Below, one piece after another: positions 6,788-12,429 of a stretch of DNA of 12,429 nt. This DNA comes from Bacteroidota bacterium. Lineage in GTDB: Bacteria; Bacteroidota; Bacteroidia; Chitinophagales; Chitinophagaceae. Positions within the stretch are counted from its first letter, which is position 1, and the number at the start of each line of letters is the position of its first letter. Made by a program: the position numbers and the translations under genes. Location of the stretch: contig JAJXYG010000306.1 in assembly GCA_021780705.1 (NCBI GenBank), positions 1 through 12,429 on the forward strand. The letters are read 5' to 3'. The notes under the pieces were generated by a model. The model saw only the letters and a list, made by a program, of their open reading frames with translations. It did not search any database and was not told the origin of the DNA.

Positions 6788-8719
6788 ATGATAAATATAA
6801 CTTTTCCAGATGGTGCCGTAAGGCAGTATGAAGAAGGAATTACCTCTTTGGACATCGCAAAAAAAATCAGCGAAGGCCTGGCCAGAAAGATTCTGGCTGC
6901 AGAAGTGAATGGGGAAGTGTGGGACCTCTCAAGGCCCCTCAGAACCGATGCGACCCTAAAATTTCTGACCTGGGAGGATGAAAAAGGAAAATCTACTTTC
7001 TGGCACTCATCTGCCCATCTCATGGCCGAAGCGGTGGAAGATGCCTTTCCCGGAGCTAAATTCTGGGTCGGTCCCCCGGTGGAAAGAGGTTTTTATTATG
7101 ACATTGACCTGGGAGAGAATGTCATCTCTGAATCTGATCTTGAAAAACTTGAGAAAAAGATGAGTGAGCTCGCCCGGCAAAACAATCCCTATATCCGAAA
7201 GGAAATCTCCAAAAGCGATGCCATCAAATATTTTGAGGACAAGGGTGATGAATACAAGTTGGATTTGCTTTCCGGTCTGCAGGACGGAACCATATCGTTT
7301 TATACCCAGGGGAATTTCACCGATCTCTGCCGGGGACCTCATATCCCTTCCACCGGTTTGATCAAAGGAATCAAGCTCACCAGTATCGCAGGGGCCTATT
7401 GGAAGGGCAATGAGCACAATAAGATGCTTACCCGGATTTATGGGGTCACTTTTCCCAATCAGAAAGAACTGGAAGAATACCTGGTCTTCCTGGAGGAAGC
7501 CAAAAAGCGGGATCACCGCAAACTGGGAAAGGAACTTGAATTATTCACCTTTTCTGAAAAGGTAGGTTCCGGCCTTCCGCTCTGGCTGCCGAAAGGCGCC
7601 ATGCTGCGGGAACGTCTTCAGCAATTCCTGCAGAAAGCACAGATTGAAGCCGGATACCTGCCGGTGATCACCCCCCATATTGGTTCCAAGAGCCTGTATA
7701 TTACCAGCGGGCACTATGAAAAATATGGAGCCGACAGTTTTCAGCCGATCAAAACCCCGGTGGAAGGGGAGGAGTTTTTCCTAAAGCCGATGAACTGTCC
7801 CCACCATATTGAAATCTACAAGGCCTCACCCAGAAGCTATAAGGACCTGCCTTTACGCCTGGCGGAGTTTGGTACGGTATACCGCTACGAACAATCCGGG
7901 GAACTGCATGGCCTGACCCGGGTGAGGGGCTTTACCCAGGATGATGCCCACCTGTTTTGTATGCCCGAGCAGGTGAAGGATGAATTTAAGAAAGTGATCG
8001 ACCTGGTGCTGTATGTATTCAAGTCCCTGGGTTTTACCGAATACACTGCCCAGATTTCTCTCAGGGACCAGGTGGACAGAAGCAAATACATAGGCACCGA
8101 AAAGAACTGGGATATGGCTGAATTGGCCATCATCGAAGCCACCCGGGAAAAAGGGATGAATACGATCATCGAATATGGGGAAGCGGCATTTTATGGCCCG
8201 AAACTTGATTTTATGGTCCGGGATGCCATAGGCAGAAAATGGCAGTTGGGCACCATCCAGGTGGACTATAATCTCCCTGAGCGGTTTGACCTGATCTATA
8301 TCGGAGAAGATAATGCCCGTCACCGACCTGTGATGATTCACCGTGCGCCATTCGGAAGTATGGAACGGTTTATTGCGGTACTTACCGAACATTGCATGGG
8401 GAAGTTTCCGATGTGGCTTGTACCAGTGCAGGTGAAGATTTTACCCATCAGCGATAAATACATGGAATATGCTGAAAATGTATGCGCTGAACTAAAAAAT
8501 GAGGATATTCGTGCTGAGATTGACGAAAGAAGCGAGAAGATCGGAAAGAAAATCCGGGATACCGAATTGGCAAAAATCCCGATAATGCTTATTATTGGAG
8601 AAAAAGAAGTCAATGACCAGGTCGTTTCCTTGAGAAGACAGGGCAAAGGGGATGAAGGATCCAAGACCGTGAAGGAAATTATCGACATGATTCACCAAGA
8701 AGTAAAGAACAAAAAATAA
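6788..8719 (+). CDS. thrS: Threonyl-tRNA synthetase
   Basis: A 643-residue class II aminoacyl-tRNA synthetase, full length for the family (E. coli 642), which charges tRNA-Thr with threonine in the cytoplasm. Residues 1-60 are the TGS domain ([10 protein letters not shown]). Residues about 65-225 are the N2 editing domain that removes mischarged serine, with HSSAH (73-77) and CRGPH (181-185), matching the four editing-site Cys/His residues. The catalytic core spans about 245-540. Zinc ligands are Cys337 in MNCPHH, His388 in DDAHLF and His518 in MIHRAPFG. Motif 2 is [12 protein letters not shown] (357-368) and motif 3 is GSMERF (523-528). The anticodon-binding domain follows from about 545. 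No key residue is missing. infC follows 62 nt downstream, the conserved thrS-infC order, so co-transcription is likely. Confidence 0.98.
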   Translation: MINITFPDGAVRQYEEGITSLDIAKKISEGLARKILAAEVNGEVWDLSRPLRTDATLKFLTWEDEKGKSTFWHSSAHLMAEAVEDAFPGAKFWVGPPVERGFYYDIDLGENVISESDLEKLEKKMSELARQNNPYIRKEISKSDAIKYFEDKGDEYKLDLLSGLQDGTISFYTQGNFTDLCRGPHIPSTGLIKGIKLTSIAGAYWKGNEHNKMLTRIYGVTFPNQKELEEYLVFLEEAKKRDHRKLGKELELFTFSEKVGSGLPLWLPKGAMLRERLQQFLQKAQIEAGYLPVITPHIGSKSLYITSGHYEKYGADSFQPIKTPVEGEEFFLKPMNCPHHIEIYKASPRSYKDLPLRLAEFGTVYRYEQSGELHGLTRVRGFTQDDAHLFCMPEQVKDEFKKVIDLVLYVFKSLGFTEYTAQISLRDQVDRSKYIGTEKNWDMAELAIIEATREKGMNTIIEYGEAAFYGPKLDFMVRDAIGRKWQLGTIQVDYNLPERFDLIYIGEDNARHRPVMIHRAPFGSMERFIAVLTEHCMGKFPMWLVPVQVKILPISDKYMEYAENVCAELKNEDIRAEIDERSEKIGKKIRDTELAKIPIMLIIGEKEVNDQVVSLRRQGKGDEGSKTVKEIIDMIHQEVKNKK

Positions 8720-8733
8720 AACATAAATCCCAA

Positions 8734-8750
8734 TTCTGATCCAATCAGAA
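8734..8750 (+). repeat. Hairpin in the thrS-infC spacer
   Basis: TTCTGAT (8734-8740) and ATCAGAA (8744-8750) form a perfect 7-bp stem with loop CCA. No T-tract follows directly (ATAAACCC), so it is more likely an RNA-processing or stability element than a terminator. Confidence 0.5.
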
Positions 8751-8781
8751 ATAAACCCAATTTTTAAATTAAAATCTATTA

Positions 8782-9357
8782 ATGGCATTTCCTCCAAAAG
8801 GCCCCCGAGGCGCATTTAATCCACGTTTTAGAAAAGAACAACAACAGGAACACCGTACCAATCACATGATCAAAGTCCCCCAGGTTCGACTGGTTGGCGA
8901 AAATGTCGAAGTGGGAATTTATTCGGTAGCAGAAGCACAACGAATTGCCAATGACATGGGGCTTGACCTTGTAGAAATCAGCCCGCATGCAGACCCTCCG
9001 GTGTGCAAGGTGATTGACTACAATAAGTTCCTCTATGAAAAAAAGAAGAAGGAAAAGGAGATGAAGGCCAAAAGCAAGGTTTCTGAGGTAAAGGAAATCA
9101 GGTTTACTCCCAACACCGATGACCACGATTTTGACTTCAAATCCAAACATGCAGAAAACTTCCTGAAAGATGGAAATAAAGTGAAGGCCTATGTGCAATT
9201 TAAAGGCAGGGCAATCATGTTCAAGGAGCGGGGAGAGTTGCTGCTGTTAAAGTTCGCAGAAAGGCTCGTGGAATTCGGCTCACTTGAAAGCATGCCCAAA
9301 CTGGAAGGCAAGAGAATGTTTGCAATTTTTGCTCCCAAGAGCCAGAAGAAAAAATAA
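8782..9357 (+). CDS. infC: Translation initiation factor IF-3
   Basis: A 191-residue IF-3. It binds the 30S subunit, keeps it from joining 50S and checks start-codon/initiator-tRNA pairing. Residues about 28-85 are the N-terminal domain (VPQVRLVGENVEVG, then LDLVEISPHADPPVCKV and YNKFLYE). A Lys/Glu-rich linker helix covers about 86-100. The C-terminal domain covers about 101-187 (VKEIRFTPNTDDHDF, VKAYVQFKGR, FAPK). An extra Arg/Gln/Pro-rich N-terminal tail of about 27 residues precedes the core. The start is an ordinary ATG, bounded by an in-frame stop 12 nt upstream, unlike the autoregulatory AUU of E. coli infC. No SD is evident. rpmI and rplT, its usual downstream partners, are absent here. 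Confidence 0.98.
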   Translation: MAFPPKGPRGAFNPRFRKEQQQEHRTNHMIKVPQVRLVGENVEVGIYSVAEAQRIANDMGLDLVEISPHADPPVCKVIDYNKFLYEKKKKEKEMKAKSKVSEVKEIRFTPNTDDHDFDFKSKHAENFLKDGNKVKAYVQFKGRAIMFKERGELLLLKFAERLVEFGSLESMPKLEGKRMFAIFAPKSQKKK

Positions 9358-9368
9358 TCATTTCCCTG

Positions 9369-9394
9369 TTCAGGGGTGGGGAGCCGCCCCTGAA
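9369..9394 (+). terminator. Probable terminator after infC
   Basis: TTCAGGGG (9369-9376) and CCCCTGAA (9387-9394) form an 8-bp GC-rich stem, extendable by a T-G pair, starting 12 nt after the infC stop. The following bases (CTTTCCATTCTATCC) are only moderately T-rich, so termination may be partial or the stem may mark the mRNA end. Confidence 0.6.
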
Positions 9395-9699
9395 CTTTCC
9401 ATTCTATCCATTTCAAATATTGCCACAAGAATGAGGGTTTTTACGCACTGCCCCGGGGAGATAATTTTATTAGGTTTTTGGGAAATTCTTAAGTGCATAA
9501 TTTTCAATAGGTAAGCGCTCCAGTGGCCCTTTTACAGCGGTTTTTCAGGAGTCCCCACACCGCTATTGTTCGTTAATTTACCTTTTTTCCACGTATTATT
9601 ACCATGATGATAATTTAGTAATTGTTCTGTAAGTTTTACCACAGAAAAAGAAGACATTTGTAATAATGAGAAAGATTTTTTTAAATTGACTAATTTCCA
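9395..9699. other. Intergenic region between infC and the response regulator, no gene seen
   Basis: About 300 nt of AT-rich DNA. I see no convincing protein frame on either strand, no tRNA and no ribosomal protein start. It holds a weak dyad (AGCGGT 9536-9541 with ACCGCT 9559-9564), an imperfect palindrome at 9595-9614 and a short stem (TTCTGT 9625-9630 with ACAGAA 9641-9646). A TTTG at 9657-9660 stands 21 nt before TAAATTGA at 9682-9689, a degenerate candidate promoter close to the response regulator. Confidence 0.5.
9595..9614. promoter_or_regulatory. Imperfect 20-bp palindrome upstream of the response regulator
   Basis: ATTATTACCATGATGATAAT reads the same on both strands except at two symmetric position pairs. 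It is centred about 95 nt upstream of the response-regulator ATG. NarL-type regulators bind as dimers to imperfect dyads of about this size, so an operator, perhaps autoregulatory, is possible. AT-rich sequence yields such dyads by chance. Confidence 0.3.
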
Positions 9700-10377
9700 A
9701 TGAAAACTGAAAACGAAGAACCTATCAAAGTTATAATTGCTGATGACCACGTACTCTACAGGGCGGGCGTAAAAACCGCACTTTCCTCAAAAAAAGATAT
9801 CAAAGTAATTGGCGAAGCTGACAACGGAGCCCATCTTCTCAACATGCTCAAGACGATTCAGCCCGATGTGATTTTGCTGGATATCCAAATGCCCATCATG
9901 GGAGGTATTGAAACCCTGCCTGAAATCAAAAAGCTATACCCTCACATTAAAGTCATCATGCTCACCATGATGGATGACCAAAGCATGATCACGAAGCTTA
10001 TGGAACTGGGGGCCAATAGTTACCTGACCAAGATTTCAGATTCAGAGATTATTTATGAAGCCATCAAGACCTGTTATATCAATGAATTTTATTTCAATTC
10101 CCTGACCAACAAGGCCCTGCTCAATAATCTCAGGCAGAAAACCCCTCCTTCCATCAAACTCCAGCAGGAAGATGCCACCCTCAGTGACAAGGAAATAACC
10201 GTGCTGAGACTGATGTGTGAAGAAAAAAGTACCCGCGAGATTGCAGAGGCAGTGGAACTGAGCCCTCGGACCATTGAAGCCATCAGGGATAAGCTCAAGA
10301 CGAAAACCGGTGCCAAGAGTACCGCAGGCCTGATCATGTTTGCAGTGAAGAACAAACTCCTGGAAGACGAGTCCTGA
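9700..10377 (+). CDS. NarL/FixJ-family response regulator (REC + LuxR-type HTH)
   Basis: A 225-residue two-component response regulator. Residues about 9-125 are the receiver domain: acidic pair Asp15-Asp16, phosphoacceptor Asp61 in LLDIQMP, switch Thr89 in MLTMMDD and the conserved Lys111 in YLTK. Residues about 158-222 are the LuxR-type helix-turn-helix (LSDKEITVLRLMCE, STREIAEAVELSPRTIEAIRDKLK). All phosphorylation residues are intact. It should be phosphorylated by a histidine kinase and then bind DNA as a dimer. No kinase gene is adjacent, so it is an orphan in this window, and its signal and targets are unknown. The ATG at 9700 has no SD. Transcription probably ends at the hairpin at 10411-10451. 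Confidence 0.95.
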   Translation: MKTENEEPIKVIIADDHVLYRAGVKTALSSKKDIKVIGEADNGAHLLNMLKTIQPDVILLDIQMPIMGGIETLPEIKKLYPHIKVIMLTMMDDQSMITKLMELGANSYLTKISDSEIIYEAIKTCYINEFYFNSLTNKALLNNLRQKTPPSIKLQQEDATLSDKEITVLRLMCEEKSTREIAEAVELSPRTIEAIRDKLKTKTGAKSTAGLIMFAVKNKLLEDES

Positions 10378-10405
10378 ATCAGTAGCTAATTCAATTCTTA
10401 CCATT

Positions 10406-10413
10406 TAATTTTG
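10406..10413 (+). promoter_or_regulatory. Putative -7 box for the aminotransferase gene, overlapping a terminator stem
   Basis: TAATTTTG is an exact TAnnTTTG match 19 nt upstream of ATG 10432. Its last three bases are the first bases of the terminator 5' arm. A start about 7 nt downstream would fall at the end of that arm or in the loop, giving a leader of about 12 nt. No clear -33 element is present. Confidence 0.45.
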
Positions 10414-10451
10414 CCCAATCAATGCGTAAATATGATTGGGCAATTTTTTTT
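10411..10451 (+). terminator. Rho-independent terminator of the response regulator, overlapping the next start codon
   Basis: TTGCCCAATC (10411-10420) and GATTGGGCAA (10434-10443) form a perfect 10-bp stem with a 13-nt loop, followed directly by eight T residues (10444-10451). This is a classic intrinsic terminator 33 nt after the response-regulator stop. The ATG of the next gene (10432-10434) straddles the loop and the 3' arm, so the structure could also sequester that start in read-through RNA. Confidence 0.85.
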
Positions 10452-11271
10452 GTTGGACGGGAAGGTGTATCCCCAGGGACAGGCGGTCATTACTCCTGAA
10501 AACCGGTCTTTCCGGTATGGAGATGGATTGTTTGAAACCATGAGATGGGAAAACGGAAAAATCAACCATGATGCCTACCATATGGACAGGCTTTTTCAGG
10601 GCCTTTCCCTGCTTGAGTTTGAGCTGCCCGCCCTCTTTGGTGAGGGGCTCGTCCGGGAGGAAATTCACCGATTGGTTTTAAAAAACCGCCATAACCCAAG
10701 AGCCAGGGTGAGACTGAACGTTTTTCGGGGAAATGAAGGGATACTCGAAAATGCGGACCTGAGACCTCATTACCTGATTGAATCCTGGGATTTACCCGGT
10801 GAGGACCAGCTGAATCCAAACGGCCTGGATATCGATATTTATCCCGACATGCCAAAAAGTGGTGATCGGTTTTCCAATCTTAAATCCAATAATTTCCTGC
10901 CCTATGTCATGGCGGGAATATATGCGAAGAAACACCGGCTCAATGATGCCCTTTTGCTCAATACCTCCGGCCATATTGCGGACAGTGTCATCGCCAATGT
11001 GTTTGTGGTAAAATCCGGCAGGATATATACCCCTCCCCTGAGCGAGGGACCTGTTGCCGGGGTGGTGAGGAGGTGGATGCTTGAGAAATTTTCTGTTCAG
11101 GGAATTCCGGTTTCCGAAAAAGTCGTAACAGAATCGGATCTGCTGGAGGCCGACGAGATATTTCTTACCAATTCCATACGGCTTCTCAGGTGGGTGGGGC
11201 GGTTTCGACATAAAACCTACGGGAATACCCTGAGCCGCGAAATTTATGCCCACCTTCTATCAACCATTTGA
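10432..11271 (+). CDS. Class IV PLP-dependent aminotransferase (aminodeoxychorismate lyase/D-amino-acid transaminase type)
   Basis: A 279-residue fold-type IV PLP enzyme, full length for the family. Members include PabC (4-aminobenzoate formation for folate), D-alanine aminotransferase and branched-chain aminotransferase. Motifs are FRYGDGLFET (27-36), a catalytic Lys151 in NLKSNN, LLLNTSGHIADS (174-185) with NVFVV after it, SEGPVAGVVRR (204-214) and DEIFLTNS (241-248). The family usually has Glu where this protein has Asp184 (IADS); that residue contacts the PLP ring nitrogen. I start at ATG 10432. TTG codons at 10450/10453 would remove the first six or seven residues but keep the first beta strand (LLDGKVYP), so they cannot be ruled out. 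No pabA/pabB neighbour is visible, so the substrate is undecided. Confidence 0.85.
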   Translation: MIGQFFLLDGKVYPQGQAVITPENRSFRYGDGLFETMRWENGKINHDAYHMDRLFQGLSLLEFELPALFGEGLVREEIHRLVLKNRHNPRARVRLNVFRGNEGILENADLRPHYLIESWDLPGEDQLNPNGLDIDIYPDMPKSGDRFSNLKSNNFLPYVMAGIYAKKHRLNDALLLNTSGHIADSVIANVFVVKSGRIYTPPLSEGPVAGVVRRWMLEKFSVQGIPVSEKVVTESDLLEADEIFLTNSIRLLRWVGRFRHKTYGNTLSREIYAHLLSTI

Positions 11272-11284
11272 CCTGATTTCTGTT

Positions 11285-11333
11285 ATGAAACGCTAAGGAG
11301 GTGCTCTTGTTGAGTACCCTTTCACGCAATTAA
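11285..11333 (+). promoter_or_regulatory. Strong Shine-Dalgarno with micro-ORFs upstream of the photolyase
   Basis: TAAGGAGGTG (11294-11303) is a near-perfect complement of the 16S rRNA 3' end. It is followed by a possible TTG-started eight-codon frame (11307-11333) and preceded by ATG-AAA-CGC-TAA (11285-11296). It lies 44 nt before the photolyase ATG, too far to serve it directly. It may drive a leader peptide, act as a ribosome standby site, or be chance. Confidence 0.3.
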
Positions 11334-11347
11334 ATTCATGGAACCTG

Positions 11348-12429
11348 ATGGCGGAAGTAAACATGTTTTGGTTCAGGCGGGATCTAAGGCTGGAAGATAA
11401 TTGTGGCCTCTATCATGCTTTGCGGGAGGGGATCCCGGTAGTCCCGGTGTTTATTTTTGACCGGTTGATCCTGGACAGCCTGGAAGTACGCAAGGACCGC
11501 AGGGTGGAATTTATCCGCGAGGCTCTGGTATCGATCCAGTACGAACTACGGCGTTTAGGCTGTTCCCTGGAAATTATCTTCGGAACCCCAATGGAAGGGT
11601 TCAAAAGCCTGCTTGAAAAATACCGGGTAGCTGCCGTCTATGCCAACGAGGATTATGAACCCTATGCCATCCGGCGTGACCATCAAATCAAAGAACTGCT
11701 GGAATCCAGGCAGATTCCCCTAAAGCTGTTCAAGGACCAGGTGATTTTTGACAAGCAGGAGGTAGTCAAGGACGATGGCAGTGCCTATACTGTGTTTACG
11801 CCCTATAGCCGTAAATGGAAAGCCCGGTTAGAAGACTTCTATCTGAAATCCTACCCAGTTGAAAAATATCTGGGTAATCTATATCAAGGTCCGCCGGCAG
11901 AAGTGCCTTCCCTGGAATTTTTGGGTTTTCAGCCAACGGGTGACCGCTTTCCGGCCGGGGAGGTACCTGCACTGATCATTGCAAACTATCATGCAACCCG
12001 GGACATTCCTGCTCTGCAGGGCACCTCGAGGCTGAGCGTGCACCTTCGCTTCGGGACGATCAGCATACGGGCATTGGTGAGAAAGGCCTTGGTGCTAAAC
12101 GAAACTTTTTTGAACGAGCTGATCTGGCGGGAATTTTACATGATGATCCTGTGGCAGTTTCCCCAGGTGGGCCAACAGAAAGCCTTCCATCCTGCTTATG
12201 ACCGGATTGAATGGCGTAATAATGAGGCAGAATTTGAGCGGTGGACCAGGGGGATGACCGGGGTGCCCATCGTGGATGCAGGCATGCGGCAACTCAATGA
12301 AACAGGCTATATGCACAACCGGCTCCGGATGATTACGGCCAGTTACCTGGTGAAGAACCTGCTGATAGACTGGCGGTGGGGAGAATCCTATTTTGCAGAG
12401 AAGCTGCTTGACTTTGACCTTGCTGCAAA
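11348..12429 (+). CDS. phrB: Deoxyribodipyrimidine photolyase, C-terminus cut by window end
   Basis: The first 360 residues of a cryptochrome/photolyase-family flavoprotein (about 470 in E. coli PhrB), open to the window edge. Photolyases split UV-induced pyrimidine dimers using light and FADH-. Residues about 5-130 are the Rossmann-like antenna domain (MFWFRRDLRLED at 6-17, PVFIFD near 33-38). The FAD-binding helical domain begins around 205 with GTSRLSVHLRFGTIS (225-239), ELIWREFY (257-264), GMTGVPIVDAGMRQL (302-316) and MHNRLRMITASYLVKNLLIDWR (322-343). The Trp-rich segment that follows DLAA is outside the window. The close match to these blocks favours a class I CPD photolyase over a cryptochrome. 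The ATG at 11348 fits the family start; another ATG (11338) is out of frame. Same strand as the aminotransferase, 76 nt downstream. Confidence 0.93.
   Translation, partial: MAEVNMFWFRRDLRLEDNCGLYHALREGIPVVPVFIFDRLILDSLEVRKDRRVEFIREALVSIQYELRRLGCSLEIIFGTPMEGFKSLLEKYRVAAVYANEDYEPYAIRRDHQIKELLESRQIPLKLFKDQVIFDKQEVVKDDGSAYTVFTPYSRKWKARLEDFYLKSYPVEKYLGNLYQGPPAEVPSLEFLGFQPTGDRFPAGEVPALIIANYHATRDIPALQGTSRLSVHLRFGTISIRALVRKALVLNETFLNELIWREFYMMILWQFPQVGQQKAFHPAYDRIEWRNNEAEFERWTRGMTGVPIVDAGMRQLNETGYMHNRLRMITASYLVKNLLIDWRWGESYFAEKLLDFDLAA

Noticed and set aside
6783..6791. Two-codon frame ATG-GCA-TGA overlapping the thrS start
   Set aside because: AGGAG is only 1 nt from this ATG, too close for initiation, while its spacing to ATG 6788 is normal. 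The overlap is probably incidental.
9532..9750. 72-codon minus-strand frame in the infC-regulator spacer
   Set aside because: It runs into the response-regulator coding start, its composition reflects AT-rich DNA and it has no recognisable motif or promoter.
10042..10404. Minus-strand frame opposite the response regulator
   Set aside because: It overlaps the conserved LuxR-type HTH on the other strand and shows no family motif.
1..12429. CRISPR arrays, insertion sequences or defence genes
   Set aside because: No regularly spaced repeats, no transposase frames with terminal repeats and no recognisable defence domains were seen. Only the cut integrase hints at mobile DNA.

Overview
The window looks like chromosomal DNA from a Bacteroidota member, most likely of the Chitinophagaceae/Sphingobacteriia type. 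Four things point there. Several TAnnTTTG boxes stand upstream of genes, which is the -7 consensus of the Bacteroidota primary sigma factor. Shine-Dalgarno sequences are mostly absent. There is a TonB-dependent receptor with an N-terminal carboxypeptidase-regulatory-like domain. A DUF3347 protein is also present. The genus assignment is inference, since no rRNA gene is present.

Left edge (1-445): the first 29 codons of a probable tyrosine integrase read leftward out of the window. Next to them are a perfect 12-bp inverted repeat, a Rho-independent terminator and a tRNA-Arg(TCT) gene with its own promoter. Integrase beside the 3' end of a tRNA is the usual layout of an integrated genomic island, so the chromosome/island boundary probably lies near position 257.

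Centre-left (446-6588): a housekeeping ABC-F ATPase reads left. Divergent from it is a two-gene unit: a membrane-anchored DUF3347 protein, then a 786-residue TonB-dependent receptor. A secreted, proline-rich, two-domain protein of unknown function converges on the receptor with 7 nt between the stop codons.

Centre-right (6589-9394): a divergent promoter region with hairpins precedes thrS and infC. The usual rpmI-rplT genes do not follow infC. A hairpin and about 300 nt of non-coding DNA come instead.

Right (9395-12429): an orphan NarL/FixJ-type response regulator is followed by a class IV PLP aminotransferase (PabC/D-amino-acid transaminase type) and a deoxyribodipyrimidine photolyase cut by the window end. 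The response-regulator terminator hairpin and its T-tract overlap the aminotransferase start codon, and a TAnnTTTG box overlaps the 5' arm of the same hairpin.

Most of the window is ordinary chromosomal housekeeping. I found no convincing new defence, mobile or biosynthetic system inside it. The points most worth following are the tRNA/integrase boundary, the terminator/start overlap at 10406-10451 and the hairpin in the thrS leader.
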